The translations under genes and the position numbers were made by a program. A model generated the notes under the pieces. It searched no databases. It was given only the letters and a program-made list of their open reading frames with translations, and had not been told where the DNA came from. Shown piece by piece: positions 13,306 to 19,739 of a stretch of DNA of 19,739 nt; the stretch's first letter is position 1, and every line of letters begins with the position of its first letter. The stretch comes from Parasulfuritortus sp036391875 (GTDB lineage: Bacteria; Pseudomonadota; Gammaproteobacteria; Burkholderiales; Thiobacillaceae), in NCBI GenBank assembly GCA_036391875.1, contig DASVZA010000001.1, positions 1 to 19,739 on the forward strand. The letters run 5' to 3'.

Positions 13306-15219
13306 GATGGTAAGCTGGGTCCCCATCTCGACCACACGGTTGGCCGGGATCTTGAAGAACGCCATCGGGTTGGCGGCGTTGCGCGCCATCGTGGCGAACA
13401 GGTGCTCGCGCCAGATCATCATGCCCTTGCCCTTGGTCGGGATGATGTTCTCGCGGCTGAAGAAGAAGGTCGTGTCCATCATGTCGAGGCTCATGCCGCA
13501 CGGGCAGCGCTGGAGGGCCTGCGGGATGTCGATCTCGTCCATGAAGCCGTAGCGGACGACGACCCGGTAGAAGCCCGGGCCGACCTCCTGGAGATCGATC
13601 CTCGAACCATCCGCGATATACGGCATGCCGGTGAACTGGACATTGAGCACGATCACCCGCTCGTGCAGCACCTTGTTGTGCTTCAGGTTGTGCAGCAGGG
13701 CCGAAGGCACGCCCTTGCGATCGCTGGTCATGAATACGGAAGTGCCCTGCACCCGGGCAGGCGGGCTCGCCAGCAGGCTGGCCACGAAGACATCGAGCTG
13801 GATCGCTCCCTCGCTCAGTTGCTGCGCCACGATCCTCCGGCCCTGCTTCCAGGTCACCAGCAGCGTGAACAGCGTCAGCGCCACGGCCAGCGGAAACCAA
13901 CCGCCCTCCGGTATCTTGACTGCGTTGGCGCCGAAGAACGACAGGTCGATGCACAGGAAGCCCAGCATCCCGGCCAGCGTCGCCGACAGGCTCAAATCCC
14001 AGCGCACCCGCATCACCATCGACATCAGGATGGTATCGATGGCGAAGGTGCCGGTGACCGCGATGCCGTAGGCGGAAGCCAGGTTGCCTGAACTGCGGAA
14101 GCTGAGCACGAGCAGGGCGATGCCGGCCATCAGCACCCAATTGACGAAGGGAATATAGACCTGTCCGGCCTCGGCGGCCGACGTGTGGCGGATCACCAGG
14201 CGCGGTGCGTAGCCCATCAAAATGACCTGGCGGGTGACCGAGAAGGCGCCCGAGATCACCGCCTGGGAGGCGATCACCGTCGCCAGCGTGGCGAGCACGA
14301 TCATCGGATAGAGCAGGGGCTCCGGCGCGAGCAGGTAGAACGGATTCTTCAATGCCGCCGGCTCGGCCAGCAGCAGCGCGCCCTGGCCGAAATAGTTCAG
14401 CATCAGGGCAGGCAGGACATAGCCGAACCAGACCCGCTGGATGGGCAGGCGACCGAAATGCCCCATGTCGGCATAGAGCGCCTCGGCGCCGGTAATCGCC
14501 AGCACCACCGAGCCCAGCACCAAAAAGCCGGCCGTGCCGTGGGCCTTGAAGAAGGCGAATGCGTAGCCCGGCATCAGGGCCTGCAGCACTTCGGGGTGAC
14601 GGACGATGCTGGTCGCGCCCAGCACGCCCAGGGTGCCGAACCAGAGGAGCATGACCGGCCCGAACAGCTTGCCGATGGTCGAGGTGCCGTGGCGCTGGAT
14701 CAGGAACAGGCCGATCAGGATGATCAACGCGATTGGCACGATGGCGGGATGCAGAACGTCGGTGCCGACCTCCAGTCCTTCCACCGCGGAGAGGACCGAA
14801 ATGGCCGGGGTGATCAGGCTGTCGCCGAAGAACAGGGAGGCGCCGAGCAGGCCCAGGGTCATGAGCAGCCGACGGGTGCGCGACTCGACCGGCGCATGCG
14901 ACTGGGCCAGTGCCAGCAAGGCCAGGATGCCGCCCTCGCCCTTGTTGTCGGCGCGCATCATGACGCTGACGTACTTCAGCGACACCACGAGCATGAGCGA
15001 CCAGAAGATCAGCGACAGGATGCCGAGGATATTGGCCCCGCTCAAAACGAGGTGATGCGCGCCGAACACCTCCTTGACCGTGTAGAGCGGACTGGTGCCG
15101 ATGTCGCCGAACACCACGCCCAGCGCCCCAAGAGCCAGGGCCGATTGGCTCGATTTTCGGACATGCGAAGTGGTCACGGAATTCTGCCTATGCGCAAGCA
15201 AGGGCCGGCATTCTCGCAC
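13303..15219 (-). CDS. kup: Kup-type low-affinity potassium uptake protein
   Basis: This 638-residue polytopic membrane protein belongs to the KUP/HAK/KT family, which imports K+ with protons. The hallmark LGALGVVFGDIGTSPLYT lies in the first helix, and ADNKGEGGILALLAL, FFGDSLITPAISVLSAVEG and AYGIAVTGTFAIDTILM follow. About twelve hydrophobic helices reach to about residue 460, then a soluble C-terminal domain ends at MAFFKIPANRVVEMGTQL. I used GTG 15219 because AAGGAAAGG sits just upstream. GTG 15177 is an alternative that gives 624 residues, close to the usual length, but has a poor ribosome site. The 15219 GTG lies in the loop of a 7-bp hairpin. A strong terminator separates kup from actP, so kup should have its own promoter, which I cannot place confidently. 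Confidence 0.93.
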   Translation of the reverse strand: MRECRPLLAHRQNSVTTSHVRKSSQSALALGALGVVFGDIGTSPLYTVKEVFGAHHLVLSGANILGILSLIFWSLMLVVSLKYVSVMMRADNKGEGGILALLALAQSHAPVESRTRRLLMTLGLLGASLFFGDSLITPAISVLSAVEGLEVGTDVLHPAIVPIALIILIGLFLIQRHGTSTIGKLFGPVMLLWFGTLGVLGATSIVRHPEVLQALMPGYAFAFFKAHGTAGFLVLGSVVLAITGAEALYADMGHFGRLPIQRVWFGYVLPALMLNYFGQGALLLAEPAALKNPFYLLAPEPLLYPMIVLATLATVIASQAVISGAFSVTRQVILMGYAPRLVIRHTSAAEAGQVYIPFVNWVLMAGIALLVLSFRSSGNLASAYGIAVTGTFAIDTILMSMVMRVRWDLSLSATLAGMLGFLCIDLSFFGANAVKIPEGGWFPLAVALTLFTLLVTWKQGRRIVAQQLSEGAIQLDVFVASLLASPPARVQGTSVFMTSDRKGVPSALLHNLKHNKVLHERVIVLNVQFTGMPYIADGSRIDLQEVGPGFYRVVVRYGFMDEIDIPQALQRCPCGMSLDMMDTTFFFSRENIIPTKGKGMMIWREHLFATMARNAANPMAFFKIPANRVVEMGTQLTI

Positions 15220-15226
15220 GAATGCC
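15207..15226 (-). promoter_or_regulatory. Hairpin enclosing the probable kup start codon
   Basis: On the kup mRNA strand GGCATTC and GAATGCC form a perfect 7-bp stem closing the 6-nt loop GTGCGA, whose first three bases are the candidate GTG start. The ribosome binding purines (AAGGAAAGG) run into the 5' arm. Such a structure could modulate initiation, or, if GTG 15177 is used, lies in the leader. Confidence 0.4.
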
Positions 15227-15275
15227 TTTCCTTAAGAAATCAGGGGATTGCATGGCCGGGGCATCGCGGCCGAAT

Positions 15276-15305
15276 AAAAAAGCCCCCGGGAAACCGGGGG
15301 CTTTT
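15276..15305 (-). terminator. Rho-independent terminator of the yjcH-actP operon
   Basis: A perfect 12-bp stem (15278-15289 with 15294-15305) closes a 4-nt loop (GAAA on the plus strand). On the minus strand, the direction of actP, it is followed by six T residues and TTATTC-like sequence. It begins 17 bp after the actP stop and separates actP from kup, which lies downstream on the same strand. Confidence 0.92.
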
Positions 15306-15321
15306 GCGGAACGCTGGCCGC

Positions 15322-17334
15322 TCAGTGGGCCGTGGCGCCTTCGGCGTGGATGCCGGTGTTCTGGCGCACGTAGAGCTCGTCCCACATCTCTTCGGCGCGC
15401 TTGTCGCGGAACAGCAGCGAGCCGACGATCACGCACAGGAAGCCGAGCGGGATCGACAGGATGCCGGGGTTCTTCAGGCGGAAGAAGGGCTTCTCGAGGC
15501 CGACGATGCTGGTGGTCTGGCCTTCGAACTTCTTCAAGTCGTCCTGGGCCTTCTTGATTTCCTTCTCCAGCTTGCCGGCGTCCTTCTTGGCCTTCTCCAG
15601 CGCGGCCGGATCGGCCATGGTCGCCATGCTCGCGTTCAGCTTGGCCAGCTTCTCGATCGCGCCGGGCTTGGCCTCGGTGGCCGGCTTGGCGCCTTCCTTG
15701 TTCTGGCAGACCGCGAACAGTTCGCAGACGAAGCCTGCGCTTTCCTTGGCCGCGACGGCTTCCTTGGCCGGGGTGCCTTCGAGCACGGCCTTGGCCTCCT
15801 TGATGACGGCCTGCGGGTAGGTCAGGTTGGGCGACATCATCACCAGGCCGATGGCCGAGAACGAGCCGACCAGCATGCCGAGCACGATGCCGCCGGTGTT
15901 GCAGCGCTTCCAGTACAGGGTCAGGAAGACGGCGGGCAGGTTGCCGGAGGCGGCCACCGCGAAGGCCATGCCGACCAGGTGGGCGACGTTCTGGCCCTTG
16001 GCGGCAATGCCGATCACGATGGCGACGATGCCGACGATCACGGAGGAGATCCGTGCCGCCTTGACCTGCTCCTCGGCCGAGGCGTGGTTGCCGCGGATGA
16101 CGCCGACGTAGATGTCGTGCGCCATGGCCGAGGCGGAAGCCAGCACCAGACCGGCCACCACGGCGACGATCGTGGCGAAGGCCACGGCCGCGACGAAGGC
16201 CAGGAAGAAGTTGCCCATCATGGAGTCGGCGCCGCCGCCCAGGTACTGGGCCAGGATCGGCGCGGCCATGTTGCCGCCCTTGTCGAGCGCGATGATGTTG
16301 GCGGGACCGACGTTGAGCGCGGCGCCCATGCCCAGGAACAGGGTCAGGACGTAGAAGCCGCCGATGATGGCCATGGCCCAGACCACGGACTTGCGGGCTT
16401 CCTTGGCGTTCGGCACGGTGAAGAAGCGCATCAGGATGTGCGGCAGGCCGGCCGTGCCCAGCACCAGGGCCATGCCCAGGGAGATCTGGTCGATCGGGTT
16501 CTTCAGGAACAGGCCGGGCTCCAAGAAGCGCTGGCCGAGTTCTTCCGGCGTCATGTTGGCCGCGGCATTGCCGATCAGCTTGGCGACCTGCTTCTGGATG
16601 CCGTCGTTGTGCACCACGCCGTCCAGGAAGCCGGGCAGCGAGAAGCCGTAGGGCGCCCAGACCAGGGCCACCAGCACCAGGGAGGCGATCACCAGCAGGA
16701 TGGCCTTGACGATCTGCACCCAGGTGGTGGCGACCATGCCGCCGAACACCACGTAGGCCAGCATCAGGATGCCGACGCCGATCACCGACACCTCGTAGTC
16801 GATGCCGATCAGGGTCTTGATCAGCACGCCGCCGCCGACCATCTGCGCGGTCAGGTAGAAGATCGACACGGTGATGGTGGAGATGGCGGCGATGGTCTTC
16901 GAGGCCTTCGGGTTGTTGCGGAAGGCCAGGATGTCGCCCAGGGTGTACTTGCCGATGTTGCGGCAGGGCTCGGCAATGACCAGCAGCACGGTGATGTAGG
17001 CGACCAGGAAGCCGACCGAGTACATGAAGCCGTCGTAGCCGAACAGCGAGATCAGGCCCGCGATCCCCAGGAACGAGGCGGCCGACAGGTAGTCGCCGGC
17101 GATGGCCCAGCCGTTCTGGGCGCCGGAGATGCTGCGGCCGGCGGCGTAGAACTCGGTGGTCGAGTGCACCCGCTTGGAGGCCCAGAAGGTGATGTACATG
17201 GTCAGGGCGATGATGCCGCCGAAGACCAGGAAGGTCAGCCACTTCCATTCGTCGGCCACGGCGCCGCCTTCGGCGAAGGCGAGGCTGCTGGCCGCGAGCA
17301 GCGGCAGGGAGGATAGGATCTGCTTGAAGTTCAT
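15322..17334 (-). CDS. actP: Cation/acetate symporter, ActP family, with C-terminal coiled-coil insertion
   Basis: This 670-residue sodium:solute symporter imports acetate and similar short carboxylates. A signal-like N-terminus (MNFKQILSSLPLLAASSLAF, AEGG) precedes about 13 helices. Family motifs include FYAAGRSISGAQNGWAIAGD, SAASFLGIAGLI, FGGMVATTWVQIVKA and GTAGLPHILMRFFTVP. Escherichia coli ActP is about 549 residues. The excess lies between the last two helices, residues 501-622, where a loop of about 25 residues is expected. That stretch is Ala/Lys/Glu-rich, has a likely coiled coil at about 558-606 and a Cys537/Cys543 pair. The gene follows yjcH by 10 bp with AAGGA before its ATG and ends at a strong terminator. 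Substrate assignment to acetate is by family and by the DUF485 partner. Confidence 0.92.
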   Translation of the reverse strand: MNFKQILSSLPLLAASSLAFAEGGAVADEWKWLTFLVFGGIIALTMYITFWASKRVHSTTEFYAAGRSISGAQNGWAIAGDYLSAASFLGIAGLISLFGYDGFMYSVGFLVAYITVLLVIAEPCRNIGKYTLGDILAFRNNPKASKTIAAISTITVSIFYLTAQMVGGGVLIKTLIGIDYEVSVIGVGILMLAYVVFGGMVATTWVQIVKAILLVIASLVLVALVWAPYGFSLPGFLDGVVHNDGIQKQVAKLIGNAAANMTPEELGQRFLEPGLFLKNPIDQISLGMALVLGTAGLPHILMRFFTVPNAKEARKSVVWAMAIIGGFYVLTLFLGMGAALNVGPANIIALDKGGNMAAPILAQYLGGGADSMMGNFFLAFVAAVAFATIVAVVAGLVLASASAMAHDIYVGVIRGNHASAEEQVKAARISSVIVGIVAIVIGIAAKGQNVAHLVGMAFAVAASGNLPAVFLTLYWKRCNTGGIVLGMLVGSFSAIGLVMMSPNLTYPQAVIKEAKAVLEGTPAKEAVAAKESAGFVCELFAVCQNKEGAKPATEAKPGAIEKLAKLNASMATMADPAALEKAKKDAGKLEKEIKKAQDDLKKFEGQTTSIVGLEKPFFRLKNPGILSIPLGFLCVIVGSLLFRDKRAEEMWDELYVRQNTGIHAEGATAH

Positions 17335-17344
17335 GGCGCCGTCC

Positions 17345-17662
17345 TTACTTGATGTTGTGCGCGTCGTTGATGATTTCCTGCGCCATCGCGTCGAACTCTG
17401 TGTTGGCGCGCTTGGCGTAGACGGCGGCGATCACCCAGGCCACCACGAACTGCGACAAGGCGAACAGCAGGCCGACGTTGAACGGGCCCCAGATCGTGGT
17501 CTTGAAGAAGTCGGCGTAATAGGCCGTGCCGATCGGCAGCAGGAAGTAATAGGCCATGGACAGGATCATCAGACCCCAGAGGAAGCGGGTCTTCTTGGCG
17601 TGCAGCGCCTGGAAGCGCGGGTCGGCGTCGATGGCCGCCCAGTTCATTTCACTTTTTGACAT
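17345..17662 (-). CDS. yjcH: DUF485 inner-membrane protein, ActP partner (YjcH)
   Basis: This 105-residue membrane protein of the DUF485/YjcH family is almost always encoded directly before actP. It has two hydrophobic helices, around FLWGLMILSMAYYFLLPIG and VGLLFALSQFVVAWVIAAVY. The family motif is FQALHAKKTRFLWGLMI. Its biochemical role is not established; it is probably an accessory subunit of the symporter. The start is ATG 17662, supported by a strong GAAGGAG 5 bp upstream. An in-frame extension to 17716 lacks support. It begins the leftward operon, divergent from the DUF4212 gene, with a small GC-rich hairpin (17694-17709) in its leader. Confidence 0.93.
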   Translation of the reverse strand: MSKSEMNWAAIDADPRFQALHAKKTRFLWGLMILSMAYYFLLPIGTAYYADFFKTTIWGPFNVGLLFALSQFVVAWVIAAVYAKRANTEFDAMAQEIINDAHNIK

Positions 17663-17732
17663 TTTGGCTCCTTCGTCACGATTGGGCATCGTTCCGCCGG
17701 GTTCGGCGGGCAGCACATCCTATTCAGCGCAA

Positions 17733-17749
17733 CTTACACAAGCCTTACA
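17733..17749. promoter_or_regulatory. Tandem CTTACA direct repeat, 11-bp period, between divergent symporter operons
   Basis: CTTACA occurs at 17733-17738 and 17744-17749, one helical turn apart. OmpR-family response regulators bind such tandem half-sites. Relative to the -10 TATACT (17771-17776), the half-sites fall near -47 and -36 of the rightward promoter, a class II activator position, and that promoter lacks a good -35. The minus strand of the response-regulator promoter region also holds CTTACA (10626-10621). Confidence 0.45.
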
Positions 17750-17770
17750 TGCCATTGCCCACGCGGGGGT

Positions 17771-17776
17771 TATACT
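17771..17776 (+). promoter_or_regulatory. -10 box for the DUF4212-symporter operon
   Basis: TATACT is a 5-of-6 match to the -10 consensus, 30 bp before the TTG start of the DUF4212 gene. No convincing -35 exists at 16-18 bp, which suggests activator dependence. Predicted transcription starts near 17783. Confidence 0.5.
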
Positions 17777-17806
17777 GTCCCGGTTGCGCCAGCGCCTAAC
17801 CGCATC

Positions 17807-18070
17807 TTGAAACTGACCGAACGCCACCGCGAATACTGGAGACGCAACCTGCGCCTGACCGCCGGACTGTTGACCGTCTGGTTCCTGGTAAGCTTCGGCG
17901 TCGCCTTCTTCGCCCGCGACCTGAGCAGCTGGACCATCCTCGGCTTTCCCCTGCCCTTCTATGTCGGCGCCCAGGGCGCCCCCATCGTCTATGTCCTCAT
18001 CATCTGGTTCTACGCCCGGCGCATGAACCGCCTGGACCAGGACTACGGCGTCGCCGAAGAGCAACGCTGA
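17807..18070 (+). CDS. DUF4212 small subunit of sodium:solute symporter
   Basis: This 87-residue membrane protein matches the DUF4212 family (putative solute:sodium symporter small subunit), which is encoded directly before VC_2705-type symporters. It begins with the conserved polar stretch LTERHREYWRRNLRLT, then helix 1 (about 18-35) and helix 2 (about 50-68, PFYVGAQGAPIVYVLIIWFY). The start is a TTG at 17807. No ATG or GTG fits the expected N-terminus, and no clear ribosome site precedes it, so initiation is probably weak. Its TGA overlaps the next ATG by 1 bp (TGATG), so the two are translationally coupled. It is likely an accessory subunit needed for assembly or activity of the symporter. 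Confidence 0.88.
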   Translation: MKLTERHREYWRRNLRLTAGLLTVWFLVSFGVAFFARDLSSWTILGFPLPFYVGAQGAPIVYVLIIWFYARRMNRLDQDYGVAEEQR

Positions 18071-19739
18071 TGGGCCGGCGTTCCGTCCAGCGGCTGCAGA
18101 AGTACTACAGCTTCTACACCGGCGGCCTGGTGATGTTCATCCTGGCCCTGGCCGTGGCCGAGTACATGGGCATGCCGGAAAAATGGATCGGCTGGACCTT
18201 CATGGCCGCAACCGTGCTGCTCTACGCCAGCATCGGCGTGGTCACCCGGACCGTCGACGTGGTCGAATACTATGTCGCCGGCCGCCGGGTGCCTGCCGTC
18301 TACAACGGCATGGCGACCGGCGCCGACTGGATGAGCGCGGCGTCGTTCATCAGCCTCTCGGGGGCGCTGTACCTGCAGGGCTTTTCAGGCACGCCCGGGC
18401 AGGCCGGCGGGCTGGCCTACCTGTTGGGGTGGACGGGCGGTTTCTGCCTGGTGGCGATGCTGATCGCGCCGCACCTGCGGGCCATGGGCCTGTACACCGT
18501 GCCGGATTTCTTTCACGTGCGTTTTGGCGGCCGCTGGCCGCGTGTGATTGCTGCCTTGGCGGCGATGCTTTGTTCGTTCACGTATGTGGTGGCGCAGATC
18601 TACGGTGTGGGGCTGATCGCTTCGCGGCTGACGGGTGTGCAGTTCGAGATCGGCATCATGCTGGGCCTGGGCGGCGTGCTGCTGTGCTCCTTCCTGGGGG
18701 GCATGCGCGCCATCACGTGGACGCAGGTGGCGCAATACGTCGTGCTGCTGCTGGCCTTCCTCATCCCGGTGTCCTGGCTCGCCTACAAGCAGCTGGGCAA
18801 TCCGCTGGCTCCGCTGGTCTATGGCGCCCAAATCAGCAAGATCGCCGACCTGGAGGCGCAACTGCTGGATTCGCCCGCGGAGCACCAGGTGGTGCAGACC
18901 TACCTGCGCCGCGCGCAGGATTTCGAAGCGCGGCTGAGTAACGTGGAAGGCGCCCTGGAACGGGAACGGGAGAAAGGCCGGGAGCGGATCCGTGCATTGC
19001 GTGCGCAGAACGCCGATGTGGGCTTGATCGTGACGGCCAGCCGCGAGCTGGCTTCGCTCCCGCGCGACGTGGCAGCCGCGCGCGAGCGCTGGACGCGCGA
19101 GATGCGCGAGAACTATGAGCGAGCCCGTCCGTTGGGAGGGCTGCCGCAGCAAAGCCAGGCCTTCGTGGGCGACCCCCACGGGACCCCGCAGGAGCAGCGC
19201 GACTACGAGCTGACCCGCCGCAATTTCCTGGCCCTCATGTTCTGCCTCATGGTGGGCACTGCAGGCTTGCCGCACCTGCTGACGCGCTACTACACCTCAC
19301 CCACGGTGGCGGCGGCGCGCGCCTCGGTGGGTTGGTCGCTGTTCTTCATTGCCTTGCTGTACCTGAGCGCTCCTGCCTTGGCGGTGCTCGTGAAGTTCGA
19401 GGTGATGCAGAACCTGGTCGGCAGCAGTTTCGAGGCGTTGCCCACCTGGATGGCGCAATGGGCGCGCGTGGACAGCTCCCTGTTGTCGGTGGAAGACGTC
19501 AACGGCGATGGCATCGTGCAGTTTGGCGAAATCCGCCTCGGGGCTGATCTCATCATGCTGGCCACGCCGGAGTTGGGGGGGCTGCCCTATGTGGTATCGG
19601 GGCTGGTGGCGGCCGGGGGGCTGGCGGCGGCGCTCTCCACCGCCGATGGCCTGCTGCTCACCATCAGCAATGCGCTGGTGCGTGACTTGTATTTTCAGGA
19701 CAGCCAGCGCCAGGTGTCGCCAGAGCAGCGCGTCATCCT
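18070..19739 (+). CDS. VC_2705-subfamily sodium:solute symporter, 3' end beyond window
   Basis: At least 556 residues of an SSS-family carboxylate transporter are visible and the frame is open at the right edge. Conserved segments include EYYVAGRRVPAVYNGMATGA, DWMSAASFISLSGALYL, TYVVAQIYGVG and GTAGLPHLLTRYYTSP, in the order seen in ActP-like proteins. A charged insertion at about 252-384 separates two helices and includes a likely coiled coil (about 255-350). Residues 476-487, DVNGDGIVQFGE, match the EF-hand calcium-loop pattern at every key position. Codon use changes sharply at about codon 98 (18361): Gly GGC and Thr ACC before, many GGG, GGT and ACG after, while the reading frame and family similarity continue. 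It is coupled to the DUF4212 gene. Acetate or another short carboxylate is the likely substrate. Confidence 0.9.
   Translation, partial: MGRRSVQRLQKYYSFYTGGLVMFILALAVAEYMGMPEKWIGWTFMAATVLLYASIGVVTRTVDVVEYYVAGRRVPAVYNGMATGADWMSAASFISLSGALYLQGFSGTPGQAGGLAYLLGWTGGFCLVAMLIAPHLRAMGLYTVPDFFHVRFGGRWPRVIAALAAMLCSFTYVVAQIYGVGLIASRLTGVQFEIGIMLGLGGVLLCSFLGGMRAITWTQVAQYVVLLLAFLIPVSWLAYKQLGNPLAPLVYGAQISKIADLEAQLLDSPAEHQVVQTYLRRAQDFEARLSNVEGALEREREKGRERIRALRAQNADVGLIVTASRELASLPRDVAAARERWTREMRENYERARPLGGLPQQSQAFVGDPHGTPQEQRDYELTRRNFLALMFCLMVGTAGLPHLLTRYYTSPTVAAARASVGWSLFFIALLYLSAPALAVLVKFEVMQNLVGSSFEALPTWMAQWARVDSSLLSVEDVNGDGIVQFGEIRLGADLIMLATPELGGLPYVVSGLVAAGGLAAALSTADGLLLTISNALVRDLYFQDSQRQVSPEQRVI

Noticed and set aside
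14185..17316. A 1043-codon open frame on the plus strand, rich in His, Gln, Asp and Gly
   Set aside because: It is antisense to kup, the terminator and actP, all of which have clear family motifs. The composition is what GC-rich genes give in the complementary frame.
17694..17709. GC-rich hairpin CCGCCG-GGTT-CGGCGG in the yjcH leader as a terminator or riboswitch
   Set aside because: It has only 6-bp arms, no T-run and no conserved aptamer pattern. It is noted only as a leader hairpin.
1..19739. CRISPR arrays, tRNAs, rRNAs, insertion sequences and phage genes
   Set aside because: I looked for regular repeats, transposase motifs and terminal repeats and for tRNA-like cloverleafs and found none. 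Gaps between genes are all under 200 bp.

Overview
The window is GC-rich, densely coding DNA, most likely from a betaproteobacterium. That placement is an inference from gene content (cation/acetate symporter pairs, a TctD/TctE-like two-component system, Kup, RlhA) and from codon choice; no rRNA or taxonomic marker is present. About 95% of the sequence is coding. I see no tRNA, rRNA, CRISPR array, insertion sequence or phage gene. Both ends cut through genes.

Left third (1-5886): a partial exbD at the left edge, then a tightly packed leftward operon reading, in transcription order, periplasmic binding protein, soluble alkaline-phosphatase-superfamily hydrolase, two ABC permeases and ABC ATPase. 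A divergent GntR/UTRA regulator sits upstream. The composition resembles the 2-aminoethylphosphonate-type PhnR/PhnSTUV systems, but with a cytosolic phospho- or phosphono-ester hydrolase built into the operon. I read it as an import-then-cleave cassette for an organophosphorus compound of unknown identity. Two near-identical copies of a palindromic motif flank the divergent promoter region, one before each start codon, and are good operator candidates.

Middle (5990-10547): a small acidic conserved protein of unknown function faces rlhA (23S rRNA C2501 hydroxylation, U32 family). Upstream of rlhA on the same strand is a response regulator/histidine kinase pair of the OmpR/TctD-TctE type.

Right half (10687-19739): a cNMP/CBS/DUF294 nucleotidyltransferase-like signalling protein overlaps a DEDDh exonuclease gene. 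These converge on kup (potassium uptake). Then yjcH-actP (DUF485 plus acetate symporter, leftward, closed by a strong terminator) diverges from a DUF4212 subunit and a second, VC_2705-type sodium:solute symporter that runs off the right edge. DUF294 protein, exonuclease and two-component genes recur next to such symporters in Proteobacteria. A tandem CTTACA motif with 11-bp period sits just upstream of the -10 box of the second symporter operon, suggesting that the local response regulator controls carboxylate uptake.

Most notable oddities: a sharp codon-usage change inside the last symporter gene near 18361 (recombination or assembly chimera), a canonical EF-hand loop in that symporter, a roughly 100-residue coiled-coil insertion in ActP, a hairpin enclosing the likely kup start codon, and an orphan exbD with different codon preference at the left edge.
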